Shown: positions 18,193 through 25,617 of the stretch, one piece after another | Layout of the letters: each line of letters begins with the position of its first letter | Numbering within the stretch: position 1 is the stretch's first letter | DNA from: a virus | Length of the DNA stretch: 25,840 nt | Reading direction: 5' to 3' (one strand) | IMG/VR virus record: IMGVR_UViG_3300040759_000039 | Span: 1-25,840 of that record | The notes under the pieces: generated by a model | Told to the model about the DNA's origin: nothing | What the model saw: only the letters and a program-made list of their open reading frames with translations | Databases searched by the model: none | Program-made: the position numbers and the translations under genes

Positions 18193-19308
18193 TTATTCAA
18201 CATCCCAAGCGCCGCTGACTGCACAGATTACTGGGAGCGAATCGCCAGGATAAAGTGTGTAGTTTGCGTTGCCATCAATGGTGTCGCTCCCATTTCCGGC
18301 CACAATAATGTTGTAGGAGTTAGAAGCCAGATTTTTCACTTCCACCTTACCCGTAGAAGACGAACTCGCGATATTGGCTCCGCTACAAGCGGGGAGCGTG
18401 TAGGTTTGGTTTGCCGTCAGCGCGGTTGCAGCTCTGACGTGGTAGTTCACACCAGGGATGGAGTAAGAGCCATTACCCCCGTTGACGATGGTGGGACCCA
18501 CAACCGCACTGGTGCAGGAATAAACGCCCGAGCCGTTATCCGCCCAATATTGTCCGCTTGCGCAAACAGCACTGGGTGCTGTGACAGTCCAGTTCGTGGT
18601 GGTGGCACCTGCTTTAATTTGAAGGTTGCCCGAACTCGAACCCATGAGTTCGAGTACTTGGTCAAAAGAAGTTCCAAACGGCAGGGCCGCGGAGCCCACG
18701 TTTGCGCTTCCGGCACTTGCAGGTAGAAGCGACGTATTGATCGCTACAGCCGACAGATTGCTCAGAGCGGCGTTTGCCCCCGAGCTTGAGGGGCTGGTGC
18801 AGGAATAAACGCCCGAGCCGTTATCCGCCCAATATTGGCCGTTTGAGCAGACCGCGCTCGGAGCTGTCATCGTCCAGCTCGTGGTGGTGGCTCCCGCTTG
18901 AATGACAAAATGTCCACTGGACGAGCCCATGAGTTCAAGCCCGTTGGCAAAATCAGTTCCCCAAGGAAGAGCAGCCGAGCCTAAGTTCTCACCACCCGAG
19001 CTTGAAGGAAGCATCGAGGAGTTGATCGAGGTCGTTCCTAAATTGCTCAACGTGGTGTTGGCATAAGTGGGTGTAGTCCATGATCCCAGCGAGCTTGCAC
19101 CGTTGGAGTAATAGAGCTGCCCTGAGGTTCCAGTGCCACCATTCTGAGTGGCAGAGGTTGAGGTAGTGCCGCCGACAATGATGCCATAGGCGGTTTCCGT
19201 ATTGACACCAAGTCCCCCCTTCACTACGGGCAAAGGTTTCGCATCGTAATTTGCAAACGCTGTGGATGCCCACAATGCCGCCCATAAAAGCAAAGATATT
19301 TTCTTCAT
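18193..19308 (-). CDS. Secreted fibre-like protein with duplicated 95-residue module
   Basis: The start ATG 19308 has AGGGA five bases upstream. The signal peptide MKKISLLLWAALWASTAFA ends in a classical AFA cleavage site. The mature protein opens with VVKGGLGVN and NGGTGTSG, phage fibre stem motifs. It then holds two copies of a module of about 95 residues (shared words GSAALP, LELMGSSSG, AGATTT, TAPSAVC, GQYWADNGSGVYSC). The C-terminal 100 residues look like a beta fold ending with a dUTPase/fibre-type loop region. The total is 371 residues. The export signal is unusual for a virion fibre. Confidence 0.75.
   Translation of the reverse strand: MKKISLLLWAALWASTAFANYDAKPLPVVKGGLGVNTETAYGIIVGGTTSTSATQNGGTGTSGQLYYSNGASSLGSWTTPTYANTTLSNLGTTSINSSMLPSSSGGENLGSAALPWGTDFANGLELMGSSSGHFVIQAGATTTSWTMTAPSAVCSNGQYWADNGSGVYSCTSPSSSGANAALSNLSAVAINTSLLPASAGSANVGSAALPFGTSFDQVLELMGSSSGNLQIKAGATTTNWTVTAPSAVCASGQYWADNGSGVYSCTSAVVGPTIVNGGNGSYSIPGVNYHVRAATALTANQTYTLPACSGANIASSSSTGKVEVKNLASNSYNIIVAGNGSDTIDGNANYTLYPGDSLPVICAVSGAWDVE
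18496..19065. repeat. Two tandem 285-base units in the fibre gene
   Basis: The same stretch, starting GGTGCAGGAATAAACGCCCG, occurs at 18511 and 18796, exactly 285 bases (95 codons) apart. The surrounding sequence is similar but has diverged. The unit was duplicated in frame within the fibre gene. Confidence 0.85.
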
Positions 19309-19319
19309 ACATTCCCTTT

Positions 19320-19904
19320 CTAGTAGTTGAACCAATTACCGCCGACAGCACAGTAACGTTTTGAATCAAATTGATCCGCAATGATGTCAGACGACTGACC
19401 ATCAATCGTCTGCATTGAAGTTGTACTGACGGCCACCGAATTGAGTCCAATATTTTTCACATCCACACACCACCCATTAGAGGCGGTCGCATTGGGAAGC
19501 ACAATGGGGATGACACCCACGTTAGTATTCACGTTGATAATATTATCCACCGTCAATGTCGGAATTGAGTAGCCTGTTGAAACGGTGTTGGTAAAGCGCG
19601 GACCGCCGCTACCGCCTGAGATCGCGTTGATCTGAGCTTGGAGATTGGAGGTTGCCCCATGCACGTAAGAAAGCTCAGTTGCAGTTGTCACCGAGCTTGT
19701 GATGGTGCTGCTATTATCAAATGCGCATGCCTGATTTCCGAGCGGAGTCTGAGTCGGGATGTAGAGAATGCCTGGATTCGAGAGGGACAAACTGTTGTTA
19801 TAGATGGACGTGAAAAAAGCAGGTCTAGGCGTATCCTCAGTTGCGAGTGCTCGCCAGGGAGTAAGCGCAAAAAGCAAAGTGAGGAGCAGAGCTTTAGATT
19901 TCAT
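19320..19904 (-). CDS. Secreted fibre-like protein with Sec signal peptide
   Basis: The start ATG 19904 has GAGG about nine bases upstream and overlaps the previous gene by 11 bases. The 194-residue product begins MKSKALLLTLLFALTPWRAL, with cleavage likely after ALA. The mature part is polar and beta-rich with a short helix-like stretch (SSVTTATELSYVHGATSNLQ), resembling fibre stem coiled coils. Its C-terminal domain (SIPTLTVDNIIN..., FDSKRYCAVGGNWFNY) resembles the C-terminus of the neighbouring secreted fibre (YTLPACSG..., AVSGAWDV). The two proteins probably share a C-terminal trimer domain. A role in receptor binding is likely but not proven. Confidence 0.7.
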   Translation of the reverse strand: MKSKALLLTLLFALTPWRALATEDTPRPAFFTSIYNNSLSLSNPGILYIPTQTPLGNQACAFDNSSTITSSVTTATELSYVHGATSNLQAQINAISGGSGGPRFTNTVSTGYSIPTLTVDNIINVNTNVGVIPIVLPNATASNGWCVDVKNIGLNSVAVSTTSMQTIDGQSSDIIADQFDSKRYCAVGGNWFNY

Positions 19905-20277
19905 TTCTGTGATCCTCAATGTAGCGCGAGTTTCCATCCCATTGTAGCCACAGAACCGTGTCGGGATTCATCACAATCTCGCCAGAAAGCTTAATGTTGG
20001 CGGCATTGTTGAGGGTGATGGGATTAGATCCGACATTATAGATACACCAAAGCCAAGGGCCGTTATCGCCGGGATTTGGGATGACGGGCTGGACGAGCGG
20101 TCCAAGAGCCGCGGTGATGAAAGAGCGCTGAAAACGGTTCACAGGTGCCGCGATGGTGCCACCGTCTACCGCCACAGGCGAAAGAATTGTGCCTACATTC
20201 ACCAAAGGTGGACCAGGAGGGCCGGGCACATACACCCGGATGGCACAACCCGTATTTCGATTATAGACGCTTGACAT
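19894..20277 (-). CDS. Collagen-like fibre protein (no signal peptide)
   Basis: This 127-residue protein has a short collagen-like PGPPGPP near residue 18 and then a small beta domain (FQRSFITAALGPLVQPVIPN, then IYNVGSNPITLNNAANIKL). The start ATG 20277 has GGGGGA five bases upstream. The C-terminal part, ending WLQWDGNSRYIEDHRNEI, resembles the small C-terminal domains of the neighbouring fibres. Lack of a signal peptide contrasts with both neighbours. It is likely a virion fibre or spike part. Confidence 0.68.
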   Translation of the reverse strand: MSSVYNRNTGCAIRVYVPGPPGPPLVNVGTILSPVAVDGGTIAAPVNRFQRSFITAALGPLVQPVIPNPGDNGPWLWCIYNVGSNPITLNNAANIKLSGEIVMNPDTVLWLQWDGNSRYIEDHRNEI

Positions 20278-20285
20278 TTTTCCCC

Positions 20286-20492
20286 CTAGCTTGCCGGATA
20301 AAAGTTTGTGCCATCATAAGTGCAGCCAATTTGAATGGGTGATCCGTCGTTGCAGTAAAGATTGCTCACGTCTATCCAGGTGAAGTTGGGATCTATTACG
20401 TCCACGCTCGGATCGATGACTTGCGTGTTCACCACAGTTCCGGTTCCACTGCCTGGATTTGTCATGTCTATTTTCGCGTAGGTGTCGTTCAT
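20286..20492 (-). CDS. Small virion-associated hypothetical protein
   Basis: This 68-residue protein is acidic and beta-rich, with two cysteines and a repeated 'VIDPsvdVIDPNFTWIDVSN' feel. It has no signal peptide. It sits between fibre genes and is probably a small tail or fibre accessory part. No family was recognised. Confidence 0.58.
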   Translation of the reverse strand: MNDTYAKIDMTNPGSGTGTVVNTQVIDPSVDVIDPNFTWIDVSNLYCNDGSPIQIGCTYDGTNFYPAS

Positions 20493-20493
20493 A

Positions 20494-21639
20494 TCAGTTC
20501 CAATACTCTCCCATTACAAGCCCCTGAGTCCCTGAGCCGCCAGTCCATGCCGACGGGGATGTGGCGCTCGCAGTGCCGCCCCCGCCCCCTGCGCCATAGC
20601 CAGTCCCTGTGTTTCCGTTTGAAGATCCGCTTGGGGGATTTGGCACCGACCCTCCGCCGATTCCCATGAAACTATTTCCACCCACTGGGCCAACGCTTGC
20701 CGCGGTGGACACGGGGCACGCGCCTCCGGCCTGGCCTGGAATGCTGAGCGTGAAGTTTGAGCAAGTTCCGCCCGCGCCTCCCGCGGTAGAGTTTGCTTCC
20801 GGCCCAACCGCTCCGCCCCCGCCCCCCGTGGCAGAATAGGTTGTACTGCCAATCGTAATAGATGAGGTTCCGCCCGTGCCGCCGGCAGCTCCGCTTGCGG
20901 TAGTTCCGCCCGACCCAATCGCCATGGCGTAGGCTGTGTTTGCGGATAGTCCAGTGGTTTGCAAAATTCCAGTGCAACCCCCACCGCCTGCTGGAGAGTA
21001 GCCACGAGAGGCGGTTCCACCTCCGCCTCCACCGCCTCCGCCTACAACGGTGAATTTCCAGCGAGTCTGGGGAGTCGTATTGACTGGCGTCGTGAAGCTT
21101 GTCCCGCTCGTGTAAATAACAATTCCAGAGGTCGGAATGGTTTCAGCAAACCAGTTCGTTCCGTTGCTCGTGAGGGTCGTCCCGGCGTAGTTTGAGGCCA
21201 AGACAATTTGAGTCAGTCCGTTGATCGTCTCAGCTGAGTGCTGTTTGATCGTGACGTTGTATGTGCCTGCGGTGCCTGCGGAGTCAAAGAACGTGAGGGT
21301 TCGACCCTTTGTCGGGGCTGGAAGAGTGATCGCGATCGCATTGCTTGCTGAGTTCGTGTAGATGACGTTGTCAGTGGTTGAGCTGTCTACCGTGTAGGTG
21401 GACGACGAAACCGTGTTCGTCATCACGCTCAGACCGCCGTAGATCGTGCTCTGTGCTGTGCTCGTGGTATTGCCAACGGTGATTTGAGACGCGCTTGATT
21501 GGGTAACGTTCAACCCACCGGGTGCGATAATTCGGCCCGCATTCCCACCATCCCAAATGATTGGATCATTTTTCGTGATCGTCGCGCTTGCGAGATTTGC
21601 CCAAATACTAACTGCTACTAGGAATAGTAATTGCTTCAT
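20494..21639 (-). CDS. Secreted adhesin-like fibre with glycine-rich tip
   Basis: The 381-residue product starts with a signal peptide MKQLLFLVAVSIWANLASA (ASA cleavage site). A middle region with fibre stem words (GGLNVTQSSASQITVGNTTS) and a beta domain (residues about 85-170) follows. The C-terminal 180 residues are glycine-rich loops starting FTVVGGGGGGGGGTA. The pattern (AYAMAIGSGGTT, SSITIGSTTYSATGGGGGA) matches phage tail-tip adhesins that bind receptors with poly-glycine loops. The start overlaps the upstream stop (ATGA) and lacks a strong ribosome site. Confidence 0.75.
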   Translation of the reverse strand: MKQLLFLVAVSIWANLASATITKNDPIIWDGGNAGRIIAPGGLNVTQSSASQITVGNTTSTAQSTIYGGLSVMTNTVSSSTYTVDSSTTDNVIYTNSASNAIAITLPAPTKGRTLTFFDSAGTAGTYNVTIKQHSAETINGLTQIVLASNYAGTTLTSNGTNWFAETIPTSGIVIYTSGTSFTTPVNTTPQTRWKFTVVGGGGGGGGGTASRGYSPAGGGGCTGILQTTGLSANTAYAMAIGSGGTTASGAAGGTGGTSSITIGSTTYSATGGGGGAVGPEANSTAGGAGGTCSNFTLSIPGQAGGACPVSTAASVGPVGGNSFMGIGGGSVPNPPSGSSNGNTGTGYGAGGGGGTASATSPSAWTGGSGTQGLVMGEYWN

Positions 21640-23192
21640 TTGTAAAATGTCATGTACGCATTGTTTGAGGTGATAGCAGAGCCGATTGCCTCAAAACCCA
21701 CACAGTTTCCTGATGGGATTTGAAAATCGAAACTACCGCCGCCTGGGTTGATAATGATCGCATTTGAGCTTGTCGAGAGCGACCCGCAAGCGGACGCATA
21801 GGCTAAGTAGTACATGCCTCCTGAGTTGTCAAAAATTCCAATTTCATTGATCGTGGCGCTCGTGCTCGAAATAATTGTCGTAAATGCTGAGGTTGAAAGA
21901 TTTGAACTTGAGTAGCTTTGAATGAACGTGCTCAGCACTCCGCGCCCGGTAGTGTATCCAATTGCACTCGAGCCAGCATTCAAAGCAAACGCAGTATTTC
22001 CAATCGATCCACCCGCCTGGAATGGGCTTCCAAGAGTGGTGTTAATTGTGGTGAGTGTCGAATTTCCAGTAGTTTGATTTGCGGCTGTCGCGGCACCATT
22101 GAGAGTGCCAAGATTCGCGGTGACTGATCCACCGGAATTTTGCATGGGGCTTCCAAGAGTTGAATTGATGGTGACAAGTTCAGAATTGGTGGCCGCACCA
22201 TTCGGAAGAACAGGTGTGTTGTTAGGTGAGATCGCTACCACAAGAGCGGGATCACTTGCCACGGCGGTTGTTGATCCGGCTTTTACTGCCGCAACGTTTG
22301 ACCCGTTATTGATTTCTGTTTGTTGGGTGCCATTGGTTTGATTTGCGGCTGTCGCGGCACCATTGAGTGTGCCTAAATTTGCTGTGACAGAGCCACCGGA
22401 ATTTTGCATCGGACTTCCAAGCGTGGAATTAATCGTCACCAACTCTGCATTCGTAGCTGCGCCGTTTAGTGTTCCAAGATTTGCTGTGACTGATCCACCG
22501 GAGTTTTGCATGGGACTACCGAGGGTGGAATTAATTGTGACAAGCTCCGCGTTCGTCGCAGCACCATTGAGTGTTCCGAGGTTGAAAGTCGGAGTAGAAG
22601 CAAAAGCAGGCAACAGCCCAGATATGCCAAAAGAAGTATTACCAATGGAGCCCCCCGCCTGAAAAGGCGAACCTAAAGTTGAATTGATGGTGACAAGTTC
22701 AGAATTGGTGGCGGCTCCTGTAGGAAGAGGCAAAGACGCTGCACTGATTGCAACCGTGTTTCCCACCGAGATGGTTCCGCTGACAGGCTGAATGGACTGC
22801 CAAAACGTTCCGGTAACTGGATAAGTGGAGGGAAAATTCCCTACGTCAACAGAGTCAGTACCACTTGAAAGAGTCCAAGTACGGCCCACATTCCACACAC
22901 CACTTTGAGCAGAATTGACATTGCCTGAGATAGTCCAAGGCGAGGTGTATTGACTCACGGGAAGCGGATTGGGCACGGTGACGGGAATACCCGCCTCAAG
23001 CTGAGAAAGAATTGAAGCAAGATTTCCACCCGTTTCTTTTGCGATGTTCGAATCAGTATTGATGAACGTGCGAAGCTCTTGAGAGCCCGTTACCTCAGCC
23101 GTATTGCCAGTAGTTCCACCTGTAATGATGGTTTGCGGTGAGTAGGTGGCAAATGCATTTTGAGCCAAAAGTAGAAGAAATAAAAATTTCAT
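21636..23192 (-). CDS. Secreted fibre-like protein with tandem 34-residue repeats
   Basis: The start ATG 23192 forms an ATGA overlap with the upstream gene. The 518-residue product begins MKFLFLLLLAQNAFA (AFA cleavage site). The N-terminal part TYSPQTIITGGTTGNTAEVT, with WTISGNVN and VWNVGRTWTL segments, looks like phage fibre or neck stem repeats. The middle holds several near-identical repeats of 34 residues (ELVTINSTLGSPMQNSGGS, then VTANLGTLNGAAT). The C-terminal 110 residues are a compact beta domain (IIINPGGGSFDFQIPSGNC). It probably forms a long trimeric stalk with a terminal head. Confidence 0.75.
   Translation of the reverse strand: MKFLFLLLLAQNAFATYSPQTIITGGTTGNTAEVTGSQELRTFINTDSNIAKETGGNLASILSQLEAGIPVTVPNPLPVSQYTSPWTISGNVNSAQSGVWNVGRTWTLSSGTDSVDVGNFPSTYPVTGTFWQSIQPVSGTISVGNTVAISAASLPLPTGAATNSELVTINSTLGSPFQAGGSIGNTSFGISGLLPAFASTPTFNLGTLNGAATNAELVTINSTLGSPMQNSGGSVTANLGTLNGAATNAELVTINSTLGSPMQNSGGSVTANLGTLNGAATAANQTNGTQQTEINNGSNVAAVKAGSTTAVASDPALVVAISPNNTPVLPNGAATNSELVTINSTLGSPMQNSGGSVTANLGTLNGAATAANQTTGNSTLTTINTTLGSPFQAGGSIGNTAFALNAGSSAIGYTTGRGVLSTFIQSYSSSNLSTSAFTTIISSTSATINEIGIFDNSGGMYYLAYASACGSLSTSSNAIIINPGGGSFDFQIPSGNCVGFEAIGSAITSNNAYMTFYK
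22025..22735. repeat. Tandem 102-base coding repeats in the fibre gene
   Basis: The repeat unit is 102 bases (34 codons). For example, the shared CCACCGGA sites at 22393 and 22495 are exactly 102 bases apart, and a further copy starts near 22129. Copies differ at third positions and in the linkers between them. This stretch encodes the stalk of the protein and is a likely site of copy-number change. Confidence 0.85.
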
Positions 23193-23656
23193 ATGACTAA
23201 CCACCCTAATGGAGTTGGTAGAAAAGTGACAGACTCATCGTCAAATTTTTCAAAAGCTTCGCTTGATTTTTGAATGAGGTCACTCCCGCTCGGGAGTACC
23301 GTGATCAGAAATCCGCTGTAATTTTGAATGTTGTAAGGCGTCCACATGCTACCCACAATCACGTCTGCAATTAAGGGAAGCTGTTGAGTGGTGGGGCCGG
23401 TCGCATTCACTACAGTAAAAACTTGTGTGACAGGAATGACTGTGGACTCAGTCACCACGTTACCAATTCCACCAAGCCCCGATGGGCCGGGCGGTCCTTG
23501 CTGGCCTTGAATGCCTTGTGGACCTTGAACACCCTGCGGACCTCGAATGTAGGTGGTGATGTCGCAGCCTTCACCATCTGCCCCACCAATCTCAAAAAAA
23601 TCGGGTGATTCAGGCTCCTCACAACTGCAATTTTGATTACAGCCGAATCCGCTCAT
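23189..23656 (-). CDS. Collagen-like virion protein
   Basis: This 155-residue protein has a cysteine-rich acidic N-terminus (CNQNCSCEE) and then a collagen-like run of about nine Gly-X-Y units starting GPQGVQGPQGIQGQQGPPG. A beta domain of about 90 residues follows. There is no signal peptide. Gly-X-Y runs form triple helices in phage fibres. Its start and stop overlap its neighbours by ATGA, so it is part of the fibre transcript. Confidence 0.75.
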   Translation of the reverse strand: MSGFGCNQNCSCEEPESPDFFEIGGADGEGCDITTYIRGPQGVQGPQGIQGQQGPPGPSGLGGIGNVVTESTVIPVTQVFTVVNATGPTTQQLPLIADVIVGSMWTPYNIQNYSGFLITVLPSGSDLIQKSSEAFEKFDDESVTFLPTPLGWLVI

Positions 23657-24045
23657 GAAAAGTTTTCCTGTGTAGCTTGAGGAGACACGTTAGCAATTCC
23701 TTGAAGAATTCGAGTGATGTTGCCGTTGGTGTCTTCCATTTTCACATCAAACACGAAAGGCGTTGTCCGTCTTAAACGCTGAAGCGGGTTTGCAATGGAG
23801 GTGACGATCTCATCAATTGTCGCCGCTGGCAGGCTCATGAGTACTTGGCCTGCGTTCAAAAATTGATCCTGAATGGCAAATGAAAATTCAGCCACCAAAG
23901 GACTTGTTGCCTCCGTCGTTGAGCGCATCTCGCCTAAGAATGAATAGCCTGTGAGATCAGTCGGACCACAATCACCGTCCACTTGAATGAGTAGACTAAA
24001 GTCCGCTCCTTGATCAATCACAAGTCCAAGATTCAATGTGCTCAT
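23653..24045 (-). CDS. BppU-like/baseplate-type N-terminal domain protein
   Basis: This 130-residue protein has the usual pattern of phage baseplate upper or fibre-anchoring proteins: LGLVIDQGADFSLLIQVDG, then DLTGYSFLGEMRST, and a late strand FVFDVKMEDTNGNITRILQG. The family provides an attachment domain that joins fibres to the baseplate. GAGG lies about seven bases before ATG 24045. It lies between the tail-collar fibre and the collagen-like protein. Confidence 0.72.
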   Translation of the reverse strand: MSTLNLGLVIDQGADFSLLIQVDGDCGPTDLTGYSFLGEMRSTTEATSPLVAEFSFAIQDQFLNAGQVLMSLPAATIDEIVTSIANPLQRLRRTTPFVFDVKMEDTNGNITRILQGIANVSPQATQENFS

Positions 24046-24054
24046 GAATACGCC

Positions 24055-24810
24055 TCAGATTTTTATGATAAAATAGACATAGATGTTAATCGGGCGCGTT
24101 TCATCACCCCCCGTATTTTGAATAACTTGGCCGGAAGCGCAGGTTGCGGTGTAGCCGCCAGAAGGTCCTGATTCACCCATCACACCGGCTGCGGAATTTA
24201 AGTTTTGAGAAGTCAGTCCGCTGGATTGAGCCACCTCATGGCTATGCGCCTCAAATGCACTCGCTTGCACAGAGCCCACGTTATTAGCAGAGTTACCCCC
24301 GTTTACAGCAGTACGGCTTGAAGCATCAGGATCATTCGAGCTTGAGCCTGTAACACCGCGTGGAAACATCCCGCGAAAATCAGGAAGATTGAAAGTGCTA
24401 GAACCATCTCCCACACCGTTTGCGGTCCCGATTGCTGCAAATAAAGGGGCATAGGTGGTGCGACTCACAGCAGAGCCGTCACAAATGAGATAACCCGTAG
24501 GTGCGGTTGCCCCTCCACCCCACATAGTGATTGAGCCCGATGGGTTAGCGGAGAACGCAAGAGCCATGGTGGCTAGAAGCTCACTTTGATTTCCATCATC
24601 TAAAACGTTATTGCCGGTTTGGTTAGCCATGTACTGAGCCAGAGCCGCAGCAATAGAGGTGGCTTGACGGATGGCCTTGTTGTTGATTGCGGATCTGGCA
24701 ATACCGGGTTGTTGGCCTGCCGCAGTCTGTGGATCGGTGAGATAGGTTGCTTGAGCTTCAACATTCGCACCAACGCCTGTTGCAAAAGGGACAAAATCAT
24801 TCGTAACCAT
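24055..24810 (-). CDS. Tail fibre with phage tail-collar domain
   Basis: This 251-residue protein has a helical stem (residues 1-85) and then the tail-collar signature: PSGSITMWGGGATAPTGYLI, CDGS, TYAPLFAAIG and FNLPDFRGMFPRGV. An HSHEV metal-binding-type element follows, and the end ETRPINIYVYFIIKI is typical of this family. It forms a trimeric distal fibre. AGGAG lies about eight bases upstream. It is the first gene after the terminator, so it opens the fibre cluster. Confidence 0.9.
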   Translation of the reverse strand: MVTNDFVPFATGVGANVEAQATYLTDPQTAAGQQPGIARSAINNKAIRQATSIAAALAQYMANQTGNNVLDDGNQSELLATMALAFSANPSGSITMWGGGATAPTGYLICDGSAVSRTTYAPLFAAIGTANGVGDGSSTFNLPDFRGMFPRGVTGSSSNDPDASSRTAVNGGNSANNVGSVQASAFEAHSHEVAQSSGLTSQNLNSAAGVMGESGPSGGYTATCASGQVIQNTGGDETRPINIYVYFIIKI

Positions 24811-24861
24811 CTCACACTCTCCTGTTTAAAAATCGTAACACGTTTAAAAAGTTTCTCATCT

Positions 24862-24905
24862 TAAAACCCCGGCGGTTTTCCTTGAACGATAAAGGAAAAC
24901 CGCCG
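24862..24905 (-). terminator. Terminator between baseplate and fibre genes
   Basis: A perfect 14-base-pair stem (24870-24883 with 24892-24905) and eight-base loop is followed, leftward, by GGGTTTTAA. A second inverted repeat, AAACTCTA/TAGAGTTT (24911-24918 and 24931-24938), lies just upstream. This splits the baseplate transcript from the fibre cluster. Confidence 0.78.
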
Positions 24906-24945
24906 AGGCAAAACTCTAGATTAAGGGCCTTAGAGTTTAAATTTT

Positions 24946-25617
24946 TCATGTGGGTAATATCTCCCGCGCCCATGAACTCGTATCCCATCCACCCAAAGAT
25001 GAGCTGTCGCAATCCCACGCAAATAAAGGGTTTGTATCGACAGGCACAAAATATTCGGTGATCTCCACTCCTTCGGGTCTGAGAGGGAGGTAACCTCCCG
25101 TCAAAAGTGCCAGCGTCAAAGAATCAGGTACAGCGCCCTGAATGGCAACTGCAAAAGTCATGTTTTGATAATCCTGGTACATGAGAACGTACTGAGGAAA
25201 GAGCTGTGCAAAAATAGCATAGGCTCCTTCAGTGGTGCCGTCCCAGCTATTGGCCGCAATTTTTGCAAGAATCAAAGTAAGATAGGCACCATCAGGAAGC
25301 GAGATAATATCCGTAGGATTGTTTGGGTCTTGCCAGATGCCAAAATCCCAGCCATCCGACGCTTGATCATCCCAAGAGAAAAAGATGTCCGAAAAAGGGC
25401 TGTTGATGATGCGAGAGATTCCGGCCCATTGGCCTAAGATATCGAGTTGATTTCCAACAGGCGCTTGAGAGAGATCAAAAATAGGAATCATGGAATTTAA
25501 TAAAGACTGAATTTGGACATATACCGCCACCGATGCAGCAATAACGGCCTGAAAATTAGGCTGCTCTTGGTATTCTGAGGTGATGTAGTTTTGATAAGTC
25601 TCTACTGTGTTTTCCAC
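24946..25617 (-). CDS. DUF2612 baseplate protein
   Basis: This 223-residue protein fits the phage DUF2612 family. An opening YQNYITSEYQEQPNFQAVIA is followed by IPIFDLSQAPVGNQLDILGQ, WAGISR, and a repeated WD.G pattern near both ends. The family is a baseplate component in contractile-tail phages, encoded next to baseplate J. It starts at GTG 25617, right after the baseplate J stop, with GGAG about seven bases upstream. Confidence 0.88.
   Translation of the reverse strand: MENTVETYQNYITSEYQEQPNFQAVIAASVAVYVQIQSLLNSMIPIFDLSQAPVGNQLDILGQWAGISRIINSPFSDIFFSWDDQASDGWDFGIWQDPNNPTDIISLPDGAYLTLILAKIAANSWDGTTEGAYAIFAQLFPQYVLMYQDYQNMTFAVAIQGAVPDSLTLALLTGGYLPLRPEGVEITEYFVPVDTNPLFAWDCDSSSLGGWDTSSWAREILPT

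Noticed and set aside
20514-21032. Alternative-frame 'proteins' in the glycine-rich fibre gene
   Set aside because: GC-rich glycine codons keep other frames open by composition. Unlike the intein case, none of these frames encodes a recognisable domain.
22025-22735. CRISPR-like array of regular repeats
   Set aside because: The repeats are 102 bases, in frame and coding for a fibre stalk, without short spacer-repeat structure.
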